Source: Melastoma dodecandrum (Eukaryota > Streptophyta > Magnoliopsida > Myrtales > Melastomataceae). From it: a stretch of 64,000 nt of DNA. How positions within the stretch are numbered: position 1 is the first letter of the stretch; every line of letters begins with the position of its first letter. The stretch covers positions 372,001 through 436,000 of the forward strand of contig JARUPY010000398.1 of the NCBI GenBank assembly GCA_029817715.1. Direction: 5' to 3'. Below are positions 28,941-37,548 of this stretch, piece by piece. The notes below the pieces were generated by a model. The model was not told the origin of the DNA. It did no database searches and worked only from the letters and a program-made list of their open reading frames with translations. A program made the translations under genes and the position numbers.

Positions 28941-29240
28941 TCAGTCGTGGTGATGGTGATGATGATGGTGGCGGTGGAAGAAATGATGATGATGGTGATG
29001 ATGGTGATAGTGGCGGCGGTGACGCACGACCACGACCTCGGCCACCTGCACGCCCTTTTCGGTCACGGTCGGGGCCCGGGCGGCCTCGTCCGAGCGCAGG
29101 AGCGCCGAGGCGTTCGGGATCGGCTTCAGGAGATCGCCGTAGGAGCTCGCATCGAGCGCCGCATTCGTCGAGGCATGGGCTCCCGAGACCGCTGCGGCGG
29201 CCGCGACGGCCCCGAGCAGTCCTGCAATTTTCTTGTCCAT
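28941..29240 (-). CDS. Small secreted protein with His-rich tail
   Basis: A 99-residue protein with a Sec signal peptide (MDKKIAGLLGAVAAAAAVSG, cleavage after AHA near residue 23), a 50-residue mature segment without recognised domain, and an extraordinary tail from about residue 74 containing 19 histidines, including runs of 8 and 8. A strong GGAGGAAAA Shine-Dalgarno supports translation. Such tails can bind Ni, Zn, Cu or Co in the periplasm; which metal, and whether this is storage or chaperoning, is inference. The HiPIP gene lies 116 nt downstream on the same strand, possibly in one transcript. Confidence 0.8.
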   Translation of the reverse strand: MDKKIAGLLGAVAAAAAVSGAHASTNAALDASSYGDLLKPIPNASALLRSDEAARAPTVTEKGVQVAEVVVVRHRRHYHHHHHHHHFFHRHHHHHHHHD

Positions 29241-29446
29241 CGGATGTTTTCCTCCAAGCGACCCGACATCGAGCCGCGGGGGTAAGTCAAACGTAGCCGA
29301 CCTGAGATGTCACTTAGCCTTGACAGCCGTTGACGTCGCGCGACTGTTCACGGCTGCGTTACTGCTTAACGGCGGCACGCGATCGACTTGCGGACAGGCG
29401 AACGCCAGGTCGCAGAACTTAAACTATCTTTTGTGAACGAAAGAGA

Positions 29447-29468
29447 AGCGCCCCATCGTCGGGGCGCT
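29447..29468 (-). terminator. Rho-independent terminator after the YbjQ-type gene
   Basis: Perfect 8-bp stem AGCGCCCC / GGGGCGCT (29447-29454, 29461-29468) with a 6-nt loop; read on the minus strand the hairpin is followed by TTCTCTTTCG. It sits 24 nt beyond the stop of the minus-strand gene ending at 29493. Confidence 0.7.
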
Positions 29469-29492
29469 CGATCGTAGATGATCTCAGGCCGC

Positions 29493-29780
29493 TCAGGCCG
29501 CGACGGCGAGCTTCACGGCGATGCCGGTGGCCAGCACGCGCTCGAGCTCGACGCCGCCCTCCCCCGCAAAGCCGACCGGCTCGACCTCGTAGTCGACGCC
29601 GATGATCGCGTCTGCGTCGATGTCTTCGGCGCGGCGAATCAGATCCTCGAGGACGCGCGCGCGCCAGTTGTTCGACTGCGGCACGTAACCGGCCGCATGC
29701 CAGGCCGACGCCGCCTTGATGCGGCCGAGCGGATAGAGCACGCGCGCGCCGTCGATGGCGTCTTTTTCACTGATCAACAT
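29493..29780 (-). CDS. YbjQ/UPF0145 family protein
   Basis: A 95-residue protein of the YbjQ family, small pentamer-forming cytoplasmic proteins annotated as possible heavy-metal binders but without established activity. The start MLISEKDAIDGARVLYPLGR at 29780 matches the family N-terminus and follows GAGACAGGTG; an upstream ATG at 29840 would add 20 residues. The segment LIRRAEDIDADAIIGVDYEV is the conserved core. The gene is followed by a good terminator. There are no Cys or His clusters that would indicate a metal site. Confidence 0.82.
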   Translation of the reverse strand: MLISEKDAIDGARVLYPLGRIKAASAWHAAGYVPQSNNWRARVLEDLIRRAEDIDADAIIGVDYEVEPVGFAGEGGVELERVLATGIAVKLAVAA

Positions 29781-29940
29781 CACCTGTCTCGGTCTCCGGG
29801 GCGCTTGGAAGGGTTTGAAGTCGACGTCTGCGCCCGTCACGAGGCCAAGGTAGGCATCGAACCCGAATAGAAGATGACCGGAGCCTGTCCCCCAGCTGAA
29901 ATTTGCACGGGGTTAATGCAACGTATGGCTTTTGATCCGG

Positions 29941-31527
29941 TCAGTGGCGGAAATGTCGCGTGCCCGTCAGCACCATCGCCAATCCCGCTCTGTCGGCGGC
30001 CTCGATCACGAGATCGTCGCGCATCGAACCACCGGGCTGGATGACCGCCGTCGCACCCGCCTCCGCGGCAGCAAGAAGGCCGTCGGCGAACGGAAAGAAG
30101 GCATCCGACGCGACGACGGAGCCGATGGCGAGGGATTGGGGAAGGCCCGCGGCTTTCGCAGCCTCCGCCGCCTTCATCGCCGCCATGCGGGAGGAATCGA
30201 GCCGGCTCATCTGGCCCGCGCCGATGCCCACCGTCGCGCCGCCCTTGGCGTAGACGATGGCGTTCGACTTGACGTGCTTGGCGACCGAGACGGCGAAGCG
30301 CAGGTCCGCCAGTTCGGCATCCGTCGGCGCTCGTTTGGTGACGACCTTGAGGTCGAGATCGCCGACGACCGCGCCGTCGCGGCCCTGGACGAGGAAGCCG
30401 CCGCCGACCGGGCGCATGGTGAGCCCGGACCCGCGGGGATCGGGCAGGCCGCCGGTCAGCAGCAGCCGCAGGTTCGGCTTGCCGGCGACGATCGCGATCG
30501 CCTCGTCGTCCGCGGCCGGCGCGACGAGCACCTCGGTGAAGATCTTGACGATCGCGCGCGCCGCATCCGCCTCCAGCCGGCCGTTCAGCGCGACGATGCC
30601 GCCGAAGGCGGACACGGGGTCGCAGCGCAGCGCCAGCTCGTAGGCCTCGCGCATCGTCGCGCCGCACGCCACGCCGCAAGGATTGGCGTGCTTGATGATC
30701 GCGATCGCCGGCCCCTGGGCGGGGTCGAATTCGGCGACGAGTTCGATCGCCGCGTCGGTGTCGTTGACGTTGTTGTAGGAGAGCGGCTTGCCCTGCACCT
30801 GCCGCGCGGTGGCGACGCCCGGCCGGTTGTCGGCGGAGGCGTAGAAGGCGGCGCTCTGGTGCGGGTTCTCGCCGTAGCGCAGCGCCTCGAGCAGGCGGCC
30901 GCCGAAAGCGCGATAGGTCGGCGCGTGCTCGCCGATCGCCTGCGCCATCCAGTTCGAGATCGCGGCGTCGTAGACCGCGGTGCGGGCATAGGCCTTCTGC
31001 GCGAGGCGCTTTCGGGTCGAAAGGTCCGTTCCGCCCCTCGCCAGCGCCTCGAGGATCGTCGCGTAGTCGGTCGGCTCGACGACGACGGCGACATCCGCAT
31101 GGTTCTTGGCCGCGCCGCGGATCATCGCCGGTCCACCGATGTCGATGTTCTCGATGCAGGTCGCGTCGTCCGCCCCTTTCGCGACCGTCATTTCGAAGGG
31201 GTAGAGGTTCACGACGAGGAGATCGATCGGCACGATGCCGTGTGCGAGCATCGCCGCCTCGTGCTCGGGATGCTCGCGGATCGCGAGCAGGCCGCCGTGC
31301 ACCTTCGGATGCAGCGTCTTCACGCGGCCGTCCATCATTTCCGGGAAGCCTGTCAGCTCGGAGACCTCCGTGACGTCGAGCCCCGCATCCGCCAGCGCCT
31401 TGTGCGTGCCGCCCGTCGAGACGAGGGCGACGCCGTGCCCGGCGAGCGCGCGGGCGAAGTCGACGAGGCCGCTCTTGTCGGAGACGGAGAGGAGGGCGCG
31501 GGTGATCGGGCGGAGGTCGGAAGCCAT
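29941..31527 (-). CDS. purH: Bifunctional AICAR formyltransferase / IMP cyclohydrolase
   Basis: A 528-residue enzyme catalysing the last two steps of IMP synthesis. The N-terminal MGS-like IMP cyclohydrolase domain ([54 protein letters not shown]) is followed by the AICAR transformylase domain, including the [11 protein letters not shown] motif and the C-terminal [20 protein letters not shown]. The length is normal and the motifs intact. It is transcribed singly. Confidence 0.97.
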   Translation of the reverse strand: MASDLRPITRALLSVSDKSGLVDFARALAGHGVALVSTGGTHKALADAGLDVTEVSELTGFPEMMDGRVKTLHPKVHGGLLAIREHPEHEAAMLAHGIVPIDLLVVNLYPFEMTVAKGADDATCIENIDIGGPAMIRGAAKNHADVAVVVEPTDYATILEALARGGTDLSTRKRLAQKAYARTAVYDAAISNWMAQAIGEHAPTYRAFGGRLLEALRYGENPHQSAAFYASADNRPGVATARQVQGKPLSYNNVNDTDAAIELVAEFDPAQGPAIAIIKHANPCGVACGATMREAYELALRCDPVSAFGGIVALNGRLEADAARAIVKIFTEVLVAPAADDEAIAIVAGKPNLRLLLTGGLPDPRGSGLTMRPVGGGFLVQGRDGAVVGDLDLKVVTKRAPTDAELADLRFAVSVAKHVKSNAIVYAKGGATVGIGAGQMSRLDSSRMAAMKAAEAAKAAGLPQSLAIGSVVASDAFFPFADGLLAAAEAGATAVIQPGGSMRDDLVIEAADRAGLAMVLTGTRHFRH

Positions 31528-31604
31528 GGCACAGCTCCTAGCGCTCTCCCGCGCTGGGGAGAAGCGCGGATTGCGCGGAGCATGGATGAGGAGGAACGGT
31601 GCAC

Positions 31605-31883
31605 CTAGGATGACGGGCGCCGAGCGGTGTGACGGAAGCGGCGTACGACCAGCTCGTTTTCGCTCGCTGAATAATCAAGAAGGTAGGGAAACGGTAGAAG
31701 GACGAAGCGACGTATGGAAGGCCGGCTCGTTGGGCGCCCCGCGTTTGGATGCGTCGCTAGCAAACCCACAATGGCGCGGACACGATCGCTAAGCGCCTGT
31801 GCGGAACTCAGGGAGTCGGCCGCGACATGGTCAAGCGCAGCCTCGATCTGCCGTGCCGCCGTGCGCGTGTATCGTATCTTCAC
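31605..31883 (-). CDS. RelE/ParE-family toxin
   Basis: A 92-residue protein of the RelE/ParE superfamily, with the usual first helix ([20 protein letters not shown]), the [12 protein letters not shown] loop and the central [20 protein letters not shown] strands. Overlap with the antitoxin gene by 4 nt (ATGA) makes this a type II toxin-antitoxin pair. ParE-type members poison DNA gyrase and RelE-type members cleave mRNA; which applies cannot be decided here. It is the last gene of the dapF-mtaB-antitoxin-toxin chain. Confidence 0.85.
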   Translation of the reverse strand: MKIRYTRTAARQIEAALDHVAADSLSSAQALSDRVRAIVGLLATHPNAGRPTSRPSIRRFVLLPFPYLLDYSASENELVVRRFRHTARRPSS

Positions 31884-32110
31884 AGAGCATACTTCGCCCA
31901 GATTGCTCGCATCTGCGCGTCGGTCGCGAACTCCCGACGCTCCACCTCCAGATCCGAACGCGCGAGATCCGCGTCTTCCTCGTCGGTGAGGTGATGGATC
32001 GGCTGATCCGTCTGCCCGGCGAGCATGAGCACGATCTGTGCGATCTCGTCCTGCGTTTCCGCAGGCAGAACGCGGGTCGCCGCGACGGCCTTGTCCAGGA
32101 GGATCGTCAT
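31880..32110 (-). CDS. Antitoxin paired with RelE/ParE-family toxin
   Basis: A 76-residue protein, MTILLDKAVAATRVLPAETQ then DEIAQIVLMLAGQ, followed by an acidic stretch and [18 protein letters not shown]. The helix-rich N-terminus and REFATD-type C-terminus resemble stand-alone antitoxins of ParE-like toxins. The ATG at 32110 overlaps the mtaB stop by 4 nt and its stop overlaps the toxin ATG by 4 nt, so it lacks a separate promoter in the immediate upstream gap. It is one of the short real genes embedded in the chain. Confidence 0.8.
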   Translation of the reverse strand: MTILLDKAVAATRVLPAETQDEIAQIVLMLAGQTDQPIHHLTDEEDADLARSDLEVERREFATDAQMRAIWAKYAL

Positions 32111-33399
32111 GGTTCGATTATGCGTCGATCCTCGGCCGGAGCAAGCCTCGACCATCCGATATCCTGACGCGGCACCAGCCGCCGCCCGTCGTGGCCGGCG
32201 ATCGTCAGCGCGGCGATCGAGCCCGGCGCGAGTCCGCCCGTCGCCACGGGCGTGAAGTCCGGTGCGCGGCCGAGACCGCCGCGCTCGGCGAGGACGGGGA
32301 GCGTGCGCCCGACATGGCGGCGCAGATGACGGCGCAGCGCGGCATCGCCCGCTTCGCGCAGGCGCCGGGCGCGCTCGCGCACGAGGGCCGGGGCCACGGG
32401 CGGCATGCGCGCGGCCGGAGTGCCGGGGCGCGGCGAAAACGGGAAGACATGCAGGTATGTGAGACCGCAGGCCTCGACGAGGCTGCGCGTCGACGCGGCC
32501 ATCTCCTCGGTCTCCGTGGGGAAGCCCGCGATGAGATCGGCGCCGAAGACGATGTCGGGGCGGCGGCGGCGCAGCTCTGCGCACAGCGCCACCGCCGCTG
32601 CCCGCCCATGCCGGCGCCGCATGCGCTTCAGGATCAAGTCATCGCCGCTCTGCAAGGACAGGTGGAGATGAGGCATCAGGCGCGCCTCCTCCGCGAAGGC
32701 GGCGAGCAGGTCGTCGTCGACCTCGATGCAGTCGACGGAGGAAAGCCGCAGCCGCTCGAGCGCCGGCACCTCGGCGAGGATCGCGCGGACGAGCCGTCCG
32801 AGCTTCGGCGCCTCCGCCAGGTCGCTGCCGTAGGAGGTAAGGTCGACGCCCGTCAGCACGATCTCGCGGAAGCCGCGCGCGACGAGGTTGCGCGCCGAGG
32901 CGACCACCGCGGCAGGCGGCGCCGAACGAGCCCGCCCGCGTCCCTGCGGGATCGCGCAGAAGGTGCAGGCGTGGTCGCAGCCGTTCTGGATGGCGAGAAA
33001 GGCCCGCGTGTGGTCCTCGATGCCCTCTTCCAGAGGACTTGCCTCGAGAGGGTTCGTGTCGTGCGGGCTTGCGACCGGTCGCGGGTCCATCGCGTCGAGC
33101 CAGGAGGCCCGCAGCGTCTTCGTCCGGTTGGCGACGATCGCGTCGACCTCCGGCATGGCGGCGAAGCGCTCGCGCTCCATCTCGGCCGCGCAGCCGGTGA
33201 CGACGATCGCGCGGTCGGGATGGTCGCGGCGCAGCCGCCGCACGGCCTGGCGCGCCTGGCGCGCGGCCTCGCCGGTCACGCCGCACGAGTTGACGATGAC
33301 AAGGTCTTGCCGCCCGGCGGCTGTCGCGGCGCGGCGCATGGCCTCGCCTTCGACGAGATTGAGGCGGCAGCCGAAGCTGACGACCTCGGGCGCGCTCAC
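32107..33399 (-). CDS. mtaB: tRNA threonylcarbamoyladenosine methylthiotransferase MtaB
   Basis: A 430-residue radical-SAM methylthiotransferase converting t6A37 to ms2t6A37 in ANN-decoding tRNAs. The N-terminal UPF0004 domain holds cluster cysteines at residues 11, 39 and 70 (FGCRLN, NSCGVT, TGCAAE). The radical-SAM CxxxCxxC is in NGCDHACTFCAIPQGRGRAR, and the C-terminal TRAM-like segment ends the protein. The GTG at 33399 overlaps the dapF stop by 4 nt, and its own stop overlaps the antitoxin ATG. MtaB is favoured over MiaB by its FGCRLN start (MiaB has a different first motif). Confidence 0.93.
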   Translation of the reverse strand: MSAPEVVSFGCRLNLVEGEAMRRAATAAGRQDLVIVNSCGVTGEAARQARQAVRRLRRDHPDRAIVVTGCAAEMERERFAAMPEVDAIVANRTKTLRASWLDAMDPRPVASPHDTNPLEASPLEEGIEDHTRAFLAIQNGCDHACTFCAIPQGRGRARSAPPAAVVASARNLVARGFREIVLTGVDLTSYGSDLAEAPKLGRLVRAILAEVPALERLRLSSVDCIEVDDDLLAAFAEEARLMPHLHLSLQSGDDLILKRMRRRHGRAAAVALCAELRRRRPDIVFGADLIAGFPTETEEMAASTRSLVEACGLTYLHVFPFSPRPGTPAARMPPVAPALVRERARRLREAGDAALRRHLRRHVGRTLPVLAERGGLGRAPDFTPVATGGLAPGSIAALTIAGHDGRRLVPRQDIGWSRLAPAEDRRIIEP

Positions 33400-34283
33400 G
33401 GCGCCTCCGCCGCCATCGCGGGCTCGAGCGTCCCTTCGAACTCGAGTTCGACGGCGCCGGTGAGGATCACGTGGTCGTCGTCGCGCCACAGGATCTCGAG
33501 CGGGCCGCCGGGCAGCACCACTTCCGCGTGGCGGTCCGTGCGCCCCGTCACGGCGGCGGCGACCAGCGCCGCGCAGGCCCCGGTGCCGCAGGCGAGCGTC
33601 GCGCCGGCTCCGCGCTCCCAGACGCGAAGCTGGATCCGGTCGGGCCCGAGCACCTCGGCAAAAGAGATGTTGGCGCGCTGGGGAAACACGGTCGCCGTCT
33701 CCAGCGGCGGCCCGAGGCGGGCGAGATCGAGCTCCGCCACCTCGTCGACGAAGAAGACGGCGTGCGGGTTGCCCATGCCGAGCGCGACGGCCGTGCCGAG
33801 CGTCGCGCCGACGCCGAGGTCGAGCGCCTGCGTGTCGTGCGGGCGGTCGAGAGGGATCTCGTCCCAGCGGAAGGTGGGACGCCCCATGTCGACGGAATAT
33901 CGCCACGGGCCTTCGCGGCGGCAGTCGAGCCGCGTGCCGCCGACGCTGAGGCTGCAGGCTTCGTTCGCCGCGTCGCGGATCAGGTACCAGGCGACGCAGC
34001 GCGTGCCGTTGCCGCAGGCGCCGGAGAGCGAGCCGTCGCAATTGTAGATGCGGACCGACGCCAGCGTGCCCGGCACGACGGCGTCGTGGATCGTCATGAG
34101 CTGGTCGAAACGCAGGTCCGGCGTCGCATCGATCGCGCGGGCGTCGGCGGCGGTCGGCACGATGTCGGTGCCGCGCAGATCGAGCACGACGATGGCGTTG
34201 CCCGCGCCGTTCATCCGCGCGAGCGGGCGGCCGGCGAGGCGATCGAGGCTGGAGCGTTCGTTCATGCGCGGTTCCGACACCAT
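33396..34283 (-). CDS. dapF: Diaminopimelate epimerase
   Basis: A 295-residue epimerase converting LL- to meso-diaminopimelate for lysine and peptidoglycan. The catalytic cysteines lie in SGACGNGTRC (Cys90) and in LACGTGACAAL further on; MNGAGNAIVV at the N-terminus and GNPHAVFFVD are also typical. The start at 34283 (MVSEPR) was chosen because GAGG precedes it; 34265 is an alternative. It heads the dapF-mtaB-antitoxin-toxin chain, so the toxin-antitoxin pair may share its promoter. Confidence 0.95.
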   Translation of the reverse strand: MVSEPRMNERSSLDRLAGRPLARMNGAGNAIVVLDLRGTDIVPTAADARAIDATPDLRFDQLMTIHDAVVPGTLASVRIYNCDGSLSGACGNGTRCVAWYLIRDAANEACSLSVGGTRLDCRREGPWRYSVDMGRPTFRWDEIPLDRPHDTQALDLGVGATLGTAVALGMGNPHAVFFVDEVAELDLARLGPPLETATVFPQRANISFAEVLGPDRIQLRVWERGAGATLACGTGACAALVAAAVTGRTDRHAEVVLPGGPLEILWRDDDHVILTGAVELEFEGTLEPAMAAEAP

Positions 34284-34416
34284 CTGCGAGCCTCGGTCAA
34301 GGCGAGGCGATGCCCGCAATCCTCGGGGATCGAGGCGCCGCGCCGCTTTGCGGTGCGGGCGGGACGAGGTAAGCCGCACAGGTGGGGCCGATGCGGCCGC
34401 GATGGGAGGGGGCAGG

Positions 34417-35274
34417 GTGCGGAACGTCATCACGCGGCGCGCGATCGGCTTGCTCGCGAGTCTCGTTCTTTTTTCGCCGCTGCCGGCCGCGGCGGCGGTC
34501 CAGCTCGCGCAGGCGAGCCCCAGCGATTCGAAGCAACCGGCGCCCCCGCCCTCCGTCAAGCCGCCGGCGCCTCCGACGCCCGGCACGAGCGCGCCCGGGA
34601 CGACCACGCCGAACGCGCCCGCGACCGGCACGTCGACACCCGCGCCGCCGGCCCCGCCGCCCGCGCCGACGACGCCGGGCGGCCAGTCCCCGGCCTCCGC
34701 ACCCACGACGAAGACGCCCGGGGCCGCGCCCGCGCCGCAGAAGCTCGCGCCCGACACGACGCCGGACAAGACCGAGGTCGAGCCGAACGGCTCGCCCGGC
34801 GTGCCGCAGAACGCGACCACCGAGACGGTGACGGTGCCGGCGCGCCCCCTCGTGCAGGTGCACGGACAGTCGAGCTACGACGACGCCTTCAAATCGATCA
34901 AGGCTTCGATCGAGAGCGTGAAGGCGGCGATGGACAAGGCCGGCCTCAAGCCGGCCGGGCATCCGATCACGATCTTCTCCGAGCCCGACAAGGACGGCTT
35001 CAAGTACGAGGCCGGCATCCCCATTGCGACGAAGCCGGACAAGGTCGACCTGCCGAGCGGCGTCACCATCGGCGAGTCGCCGTCCGGCAAGGCGATCAAG
35101 TTTCAGCACCGCGGCGGATACGACGACATCGATTCGACCTACGACGTCATCACCACCTATCTGGACGCCAAGGGGCTGCAGGTCGACAACCCCTACATCG
35201 AGGAATACCTGACCGACCTCACGACCTCGGACGATCCGAACCTGCAGGTCGATATCTACGTCTTCATGAAGTAG
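34417..35274 (+). CDS. Exported Pro-rich protein with GyrI-like/AraC-effector-binding domain
   Basis: A 285-residue protein. The N-terminus VRNVITRRAIGLLASLVLFS is a signal peptide (cleavage near AAA). A Pro/Ala/Thr-rich linker of about 100 residues follows, then a C-terminal domain (from about 130) whose strands and helices (YEAGIPIATKPDKVDLPSG; GESPSGKAIKFQHRGGYDDI; YLTDLTTSDDPNLQVDIYVF) resemble the GyrI-like effector-binding fold, which usually binds small hydrophobic ligands. Export of such a domain is unusual. The GTG at 34417 is used because GGGAGGGGG lies about 6 nt upstream. It ends 8 nt before the gamma-glutamyltransferase gene. Confidence 0.75.
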   Translation: MRNVITRRAIGLLASLVLFSPLPAAAAVQLAQASPSDSKQPAPPPSVKPPAPPTPGTSAPGTTTPNAPATGTSTPAPPAPPPAPTTPGGQSPASAPTTKTPGAAPAPQKLAPDTTPDKTEVEPNGSPGVPQNATTETVTVPARPLVQVHGQSSYDDAFKSIKASIESVKAAMDKAGLKPAGHPITIFSEPDKDGFKYEAGIPIATKPDKVDLPSGVTIGESPSGKAIKFQHRGGYDDIDSTYDVITTYLDAKGLQVDNPYIEEYLTDLTTSDDPNLQVDIYVFMK

Positions 35275-35282
35275 GGGCGAGG

Positions 35283-36872
35283 GTGAGCGACAGCGCCGTC
35301 TTCGAACGTGCCGCCGTCGCGGCGCCGCATGCGGCCGCGAGCGAGAGCGGGCGCGACGTCCTCGTCGCCGGCGGCAGCGCCATCGAGGCGATGATCGCGA
35401 TGGCGGCGACGATCGCCGTCGTCTACCCGCATATGAACGCGATCGGCGGCGACGGCTTCTGGCTGATCCACGATCCGAGCGGCCGTGTGCGCTACATCGA
35501 GGCCTGCGGTCCGGCCGGGGCGAATGCCACGCCGAAGCGCTACCGCGATCTCGGCCACGACAAGATCCCGCCGCGCGGGCCGCTCGCCGCGGTGACGATC
35601 CCCGGCGCGATCGGCGGCTGGGCGCTGGCGCACGACCTCGCGCGCGATGCAGGTGGACGGCTGCCTTTGCGCGATCTCCTCGGCGATGCGGTGCGTCTCG
35701 CGCGCGAGGGACATCCCGTATCGCGATCCCAGTCGGAGAACCGGCCGTTCGAGAACGACGCTCTCCTGGAGGCGCCGGGATTTGCGGCGAGCTACCTGGA
35801 CAAGGGGGCGCCGCGCGCGGCGGGCACCCTGCAGCGCTTCCCGAGGCTTGCCGATACGCTCGAGCAACTGGCCCGCGCCGGCCTCGACGATTTCTACCGC
35901 GGCGATATCGGGCGCGAGATGGGCGCCGACATGGAGCGCATCGGCGCCGGCGGAACGCGTGCCGACCTCACAACGTATCGCGCACGCTGGCGCCAGCCGC
36001 TCGCACTGCACCTCGCCGGGCGCACGCACTATAACGCGCCGCCGCCGACGCAGGGGCTGGCGAGTCTGACGCTCCTCGGCATCTTCGATCGGTTGGGACC
36101 CGCGCGCCCCGAGAGCTTCGAGCACATCCACGGCCTCGTCGAGGCGACCAAGCGCGCGCTCGCGATCCGCGACGCCGTCTGCACCGACTACGAGCATCTC
36201 AAGCACGATCTCGACGAGCTCTTGACCCCGCGCGCGCTGGAGCGCGAGGCGGCGATGATCAGCATGAGCCGCGCGGCGAGCCTGCCCGTCGCGGCCGCCA
36301 ACGGTGACACGGTTTGGATGGGCGCGATCGACGCCAAGGGTTGGGCCGTCTCCTATATCCAGTCGATCTATTGGGAATACGGCTCGGGCTGCGTGCTGCC
36401 GGCGACGGGCGTGCTGCTGCAGAACCGCGGAGCCTCGTTCTCGCTCGACCCGCGCGCGGTCAATCCGCTGATGCCGGGGCGGCGGCCCGTTCATACGCTG
36501 AACCCGCCCCTCGCCGTCTTCGACGACGGGCGCGTCGTTGCCTACGGATCGATGGGCGGCGACGGCCAGCCGCAGTTCCAGGCGCAGGTCTTCACGCGTC
36601 TTCTCTATGGCGAGAGCGTCGCCGCGGCCCTCGATCGGCCGCGCTTCCTCTTTGGGCGGACATGGGGCACCGCGACCAGCGCTTTGCGGATCGAGCCGCG
36701 CTTCGACGACGCGCTCGTCGCGGCGCTGCGCCGCGTCGGGCACGACGTCGAGGTGACGGCGCAGCCCTATTCGGACGCCTTCGGCCATGCCGGCGCGCTC
36801 GTGCGCAGCCCCTCCGGCCGCATCGAGGCGGGCCACGATCCGCGCTCGGACGGCGGTGCGATGGGGCTGTGA
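35283..36872 (+). CDS. Gamma-glutamyltransferase-family protein (cytoplasmic)
   Basis: A 529-residue Ntn hydrolase of the gamma-glutamyltransferase family. The processing/nucleophile threonine is Thr343 in NGDTVWMGAIDAKGWAVSYI, and the oxyanion-region SMGGDGQPQFQ and LNPPLAVFDDGRV are present. It lacks a signal peptide, unlike classical periplasmic GGTs, so it belongs to a GGT-like cytoplasmic branch whose substrate is often not glutathione. The GTG at 35283 lies 8 nt after the exported GyrI-like gene. Which acyl acceptor or substrate it uses cannot be told. Confidence 0.85.
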   Translation: MSDSAVFERAAVAAPHAAASESGRDVLVAGGSAIEAMIAMAATIAVVYPHMNAIGGDGFWLIHDPSGRVRYIEACGPAGANATPKRYRDLGHDKIPPRGPLAAVTIPGAIGGWALAHDLARDAGGRLPLRDLLGDAVRLAREGHPVSRSQSENRPFENDALLEAPGFAASYLDKGAPRAAGTLQRFPRLADTLEQLARAGLDDFYRGDIGREMGADMERIGAGGTRADLTTYRARWRQPLALHLAGRTHYNAPPPTQGLASLTLLGIFDRLGPARPESFEHIHGLVEATKRALAIRDAVCTDYEHLKHDLDELLTPRALEREAAMISMSRAASLPVAAANGDTVWMGAIDAKGWAVSYIQSIYWEYGSGCVLPATGVLLQNRGASFSLDPRAVNPLMPGRRPVHTLNPPLAVFDDGRVVAYGSMGGDGQPQFQAQVFTRLLYGESVAAALDRPRFLFGRTWGTATSALRIEPRFDDALVAALRRVGHDVEVTAQPYSDAFGHAGALVRSPSGRIEAGHDPRSDGGAMGL

Positions 36873-36913
36873 AACCGTTTGGTGCCGCTCTCTCGCTCTG
36901 CTAGGATCGGCGG

Positions 36914-37192
36914 ATGGGATCGACCCACCAATTTCGCATCACCTTGCCGGCGGACCTTGCCGAACTCGTTGAGCAAAAGGTGCGATCTGGCGACTACGCT
37001 TCCGTGAGCGATGTCGTCCGCGAAGGGGTTTCGGCACTGCTGGACGAGGACACGCAGCTCGAGCGATGGCTGCGCGAGGACGTGGTGGCCGGCCATGCGG
37101 AATATCTCGCAGACCCCACTCGTGCGGTGTCTGCAGAACACCTCGTCGAGCGCTATCGGAAGAAGCGCGTGAGCTCATCACCTGCCGACTGA
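36914..37192 (+). CDS. ParD-family antitoxin
   Basis: A 92-residue ribbon-helix-helix protein (HQFRITLPADLAELVEQKVR; GDYASVSDVVREGVSALLDE), with a C-terminal part (AHVAG-like HAEYLADPTRAVSAEHLVER) that should bind the ParE toxin. This is the classic ParD N-terminal DNA-binding layout. It is monocistronic with the following ParE frame, which lacks a normal start codon. No clear operator palindrome was identified upstream. Confidence 0.82.
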   Translation: MGSTHQFRITLPADLAELVEQKVRSGDYASVSDVVREGVSALLDEDTQLERWLREDVVAGHAEYLADPTRAVSAEHLVERYRKKRVSSSPAD

Positions 37193-37517
37193 GCGTCCCG
37201 TTGTTTTCACGCCACTCGCCGAGCGTCAGCTCGAGCGACTGCATGATTTTATTGCCGAGCGGTCGGGCACCGCGCGGGCAGAGGGGTTCGTGCTTCGCAT
37301 CATAACGTTCTGCAAAAGCCTCCATGCTTATCCGCTCCGCGGAACCAGACGGGAAGACGTCCTTCCAGGCCTAAGGACCATCGGGTTCGAGCGCCGTGTC
37401 ACAATCGCGTTCGTGGTCTTGGCCGACAAGGTGATCGTCGAGGGCATCTTCTACGGAGGGCAGGACTTCGAAAGCCGATTGAGCCCCGGTTCCCCGTCTG
37501 CGCTGCGGAAGAGATGA
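37182..37517 (+). CDS. ParE-family toxin frame without ordinary start codon
   Basis: A frame open from 37173 to 37517 encodes a ParE-like protein. Visible segments are FTPLAERQLERLHDFIAERS in the first helix and RTIGFERRVTIAFVVLADKV in the core, with VEGIFYGGQDFE close to the C-terminus. No ATG, GTG or TTG occurs in frame before the GTG at 37290, which would remove the whole first helix. CTG at 37182, overlapping the ParD stop by 11 nt, is the earliest near-cognate choice; the start here is therefore arbitrary. Either a non-standard start is used or the toxin is no longer translated. ParE toxins act on DNA gyrase. Confidence 0.6.
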   Translation: MPTERPVVFTPLAERQLERLHDFIAERSGTARAEGFVLRIITFCKSLHAYPLRGTRREDVLPGLRTIGFERRVTIAFVVLADKVIVEGIFYGGQDFESRLSPGSPSALRKR

Positions 37518-37548
37518 CACAAGCGAAACCGCTCGTATACGAGGAGCC

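Noticed and set aside
29233..29436. Small ORF of 67 codons on the plus strand upstream of the His-rich gene
   Set aside because: It overlaps the divergent signal-peptide gene and its leader, has no homology-like motifs and an implausible composition.
29841..29940. Inverted TGACCGGA/TCCGGTCA pair downstream of purH
   Set aside because: The arms are about 50 nt apart with no T-run, so it does not look like a terminator.
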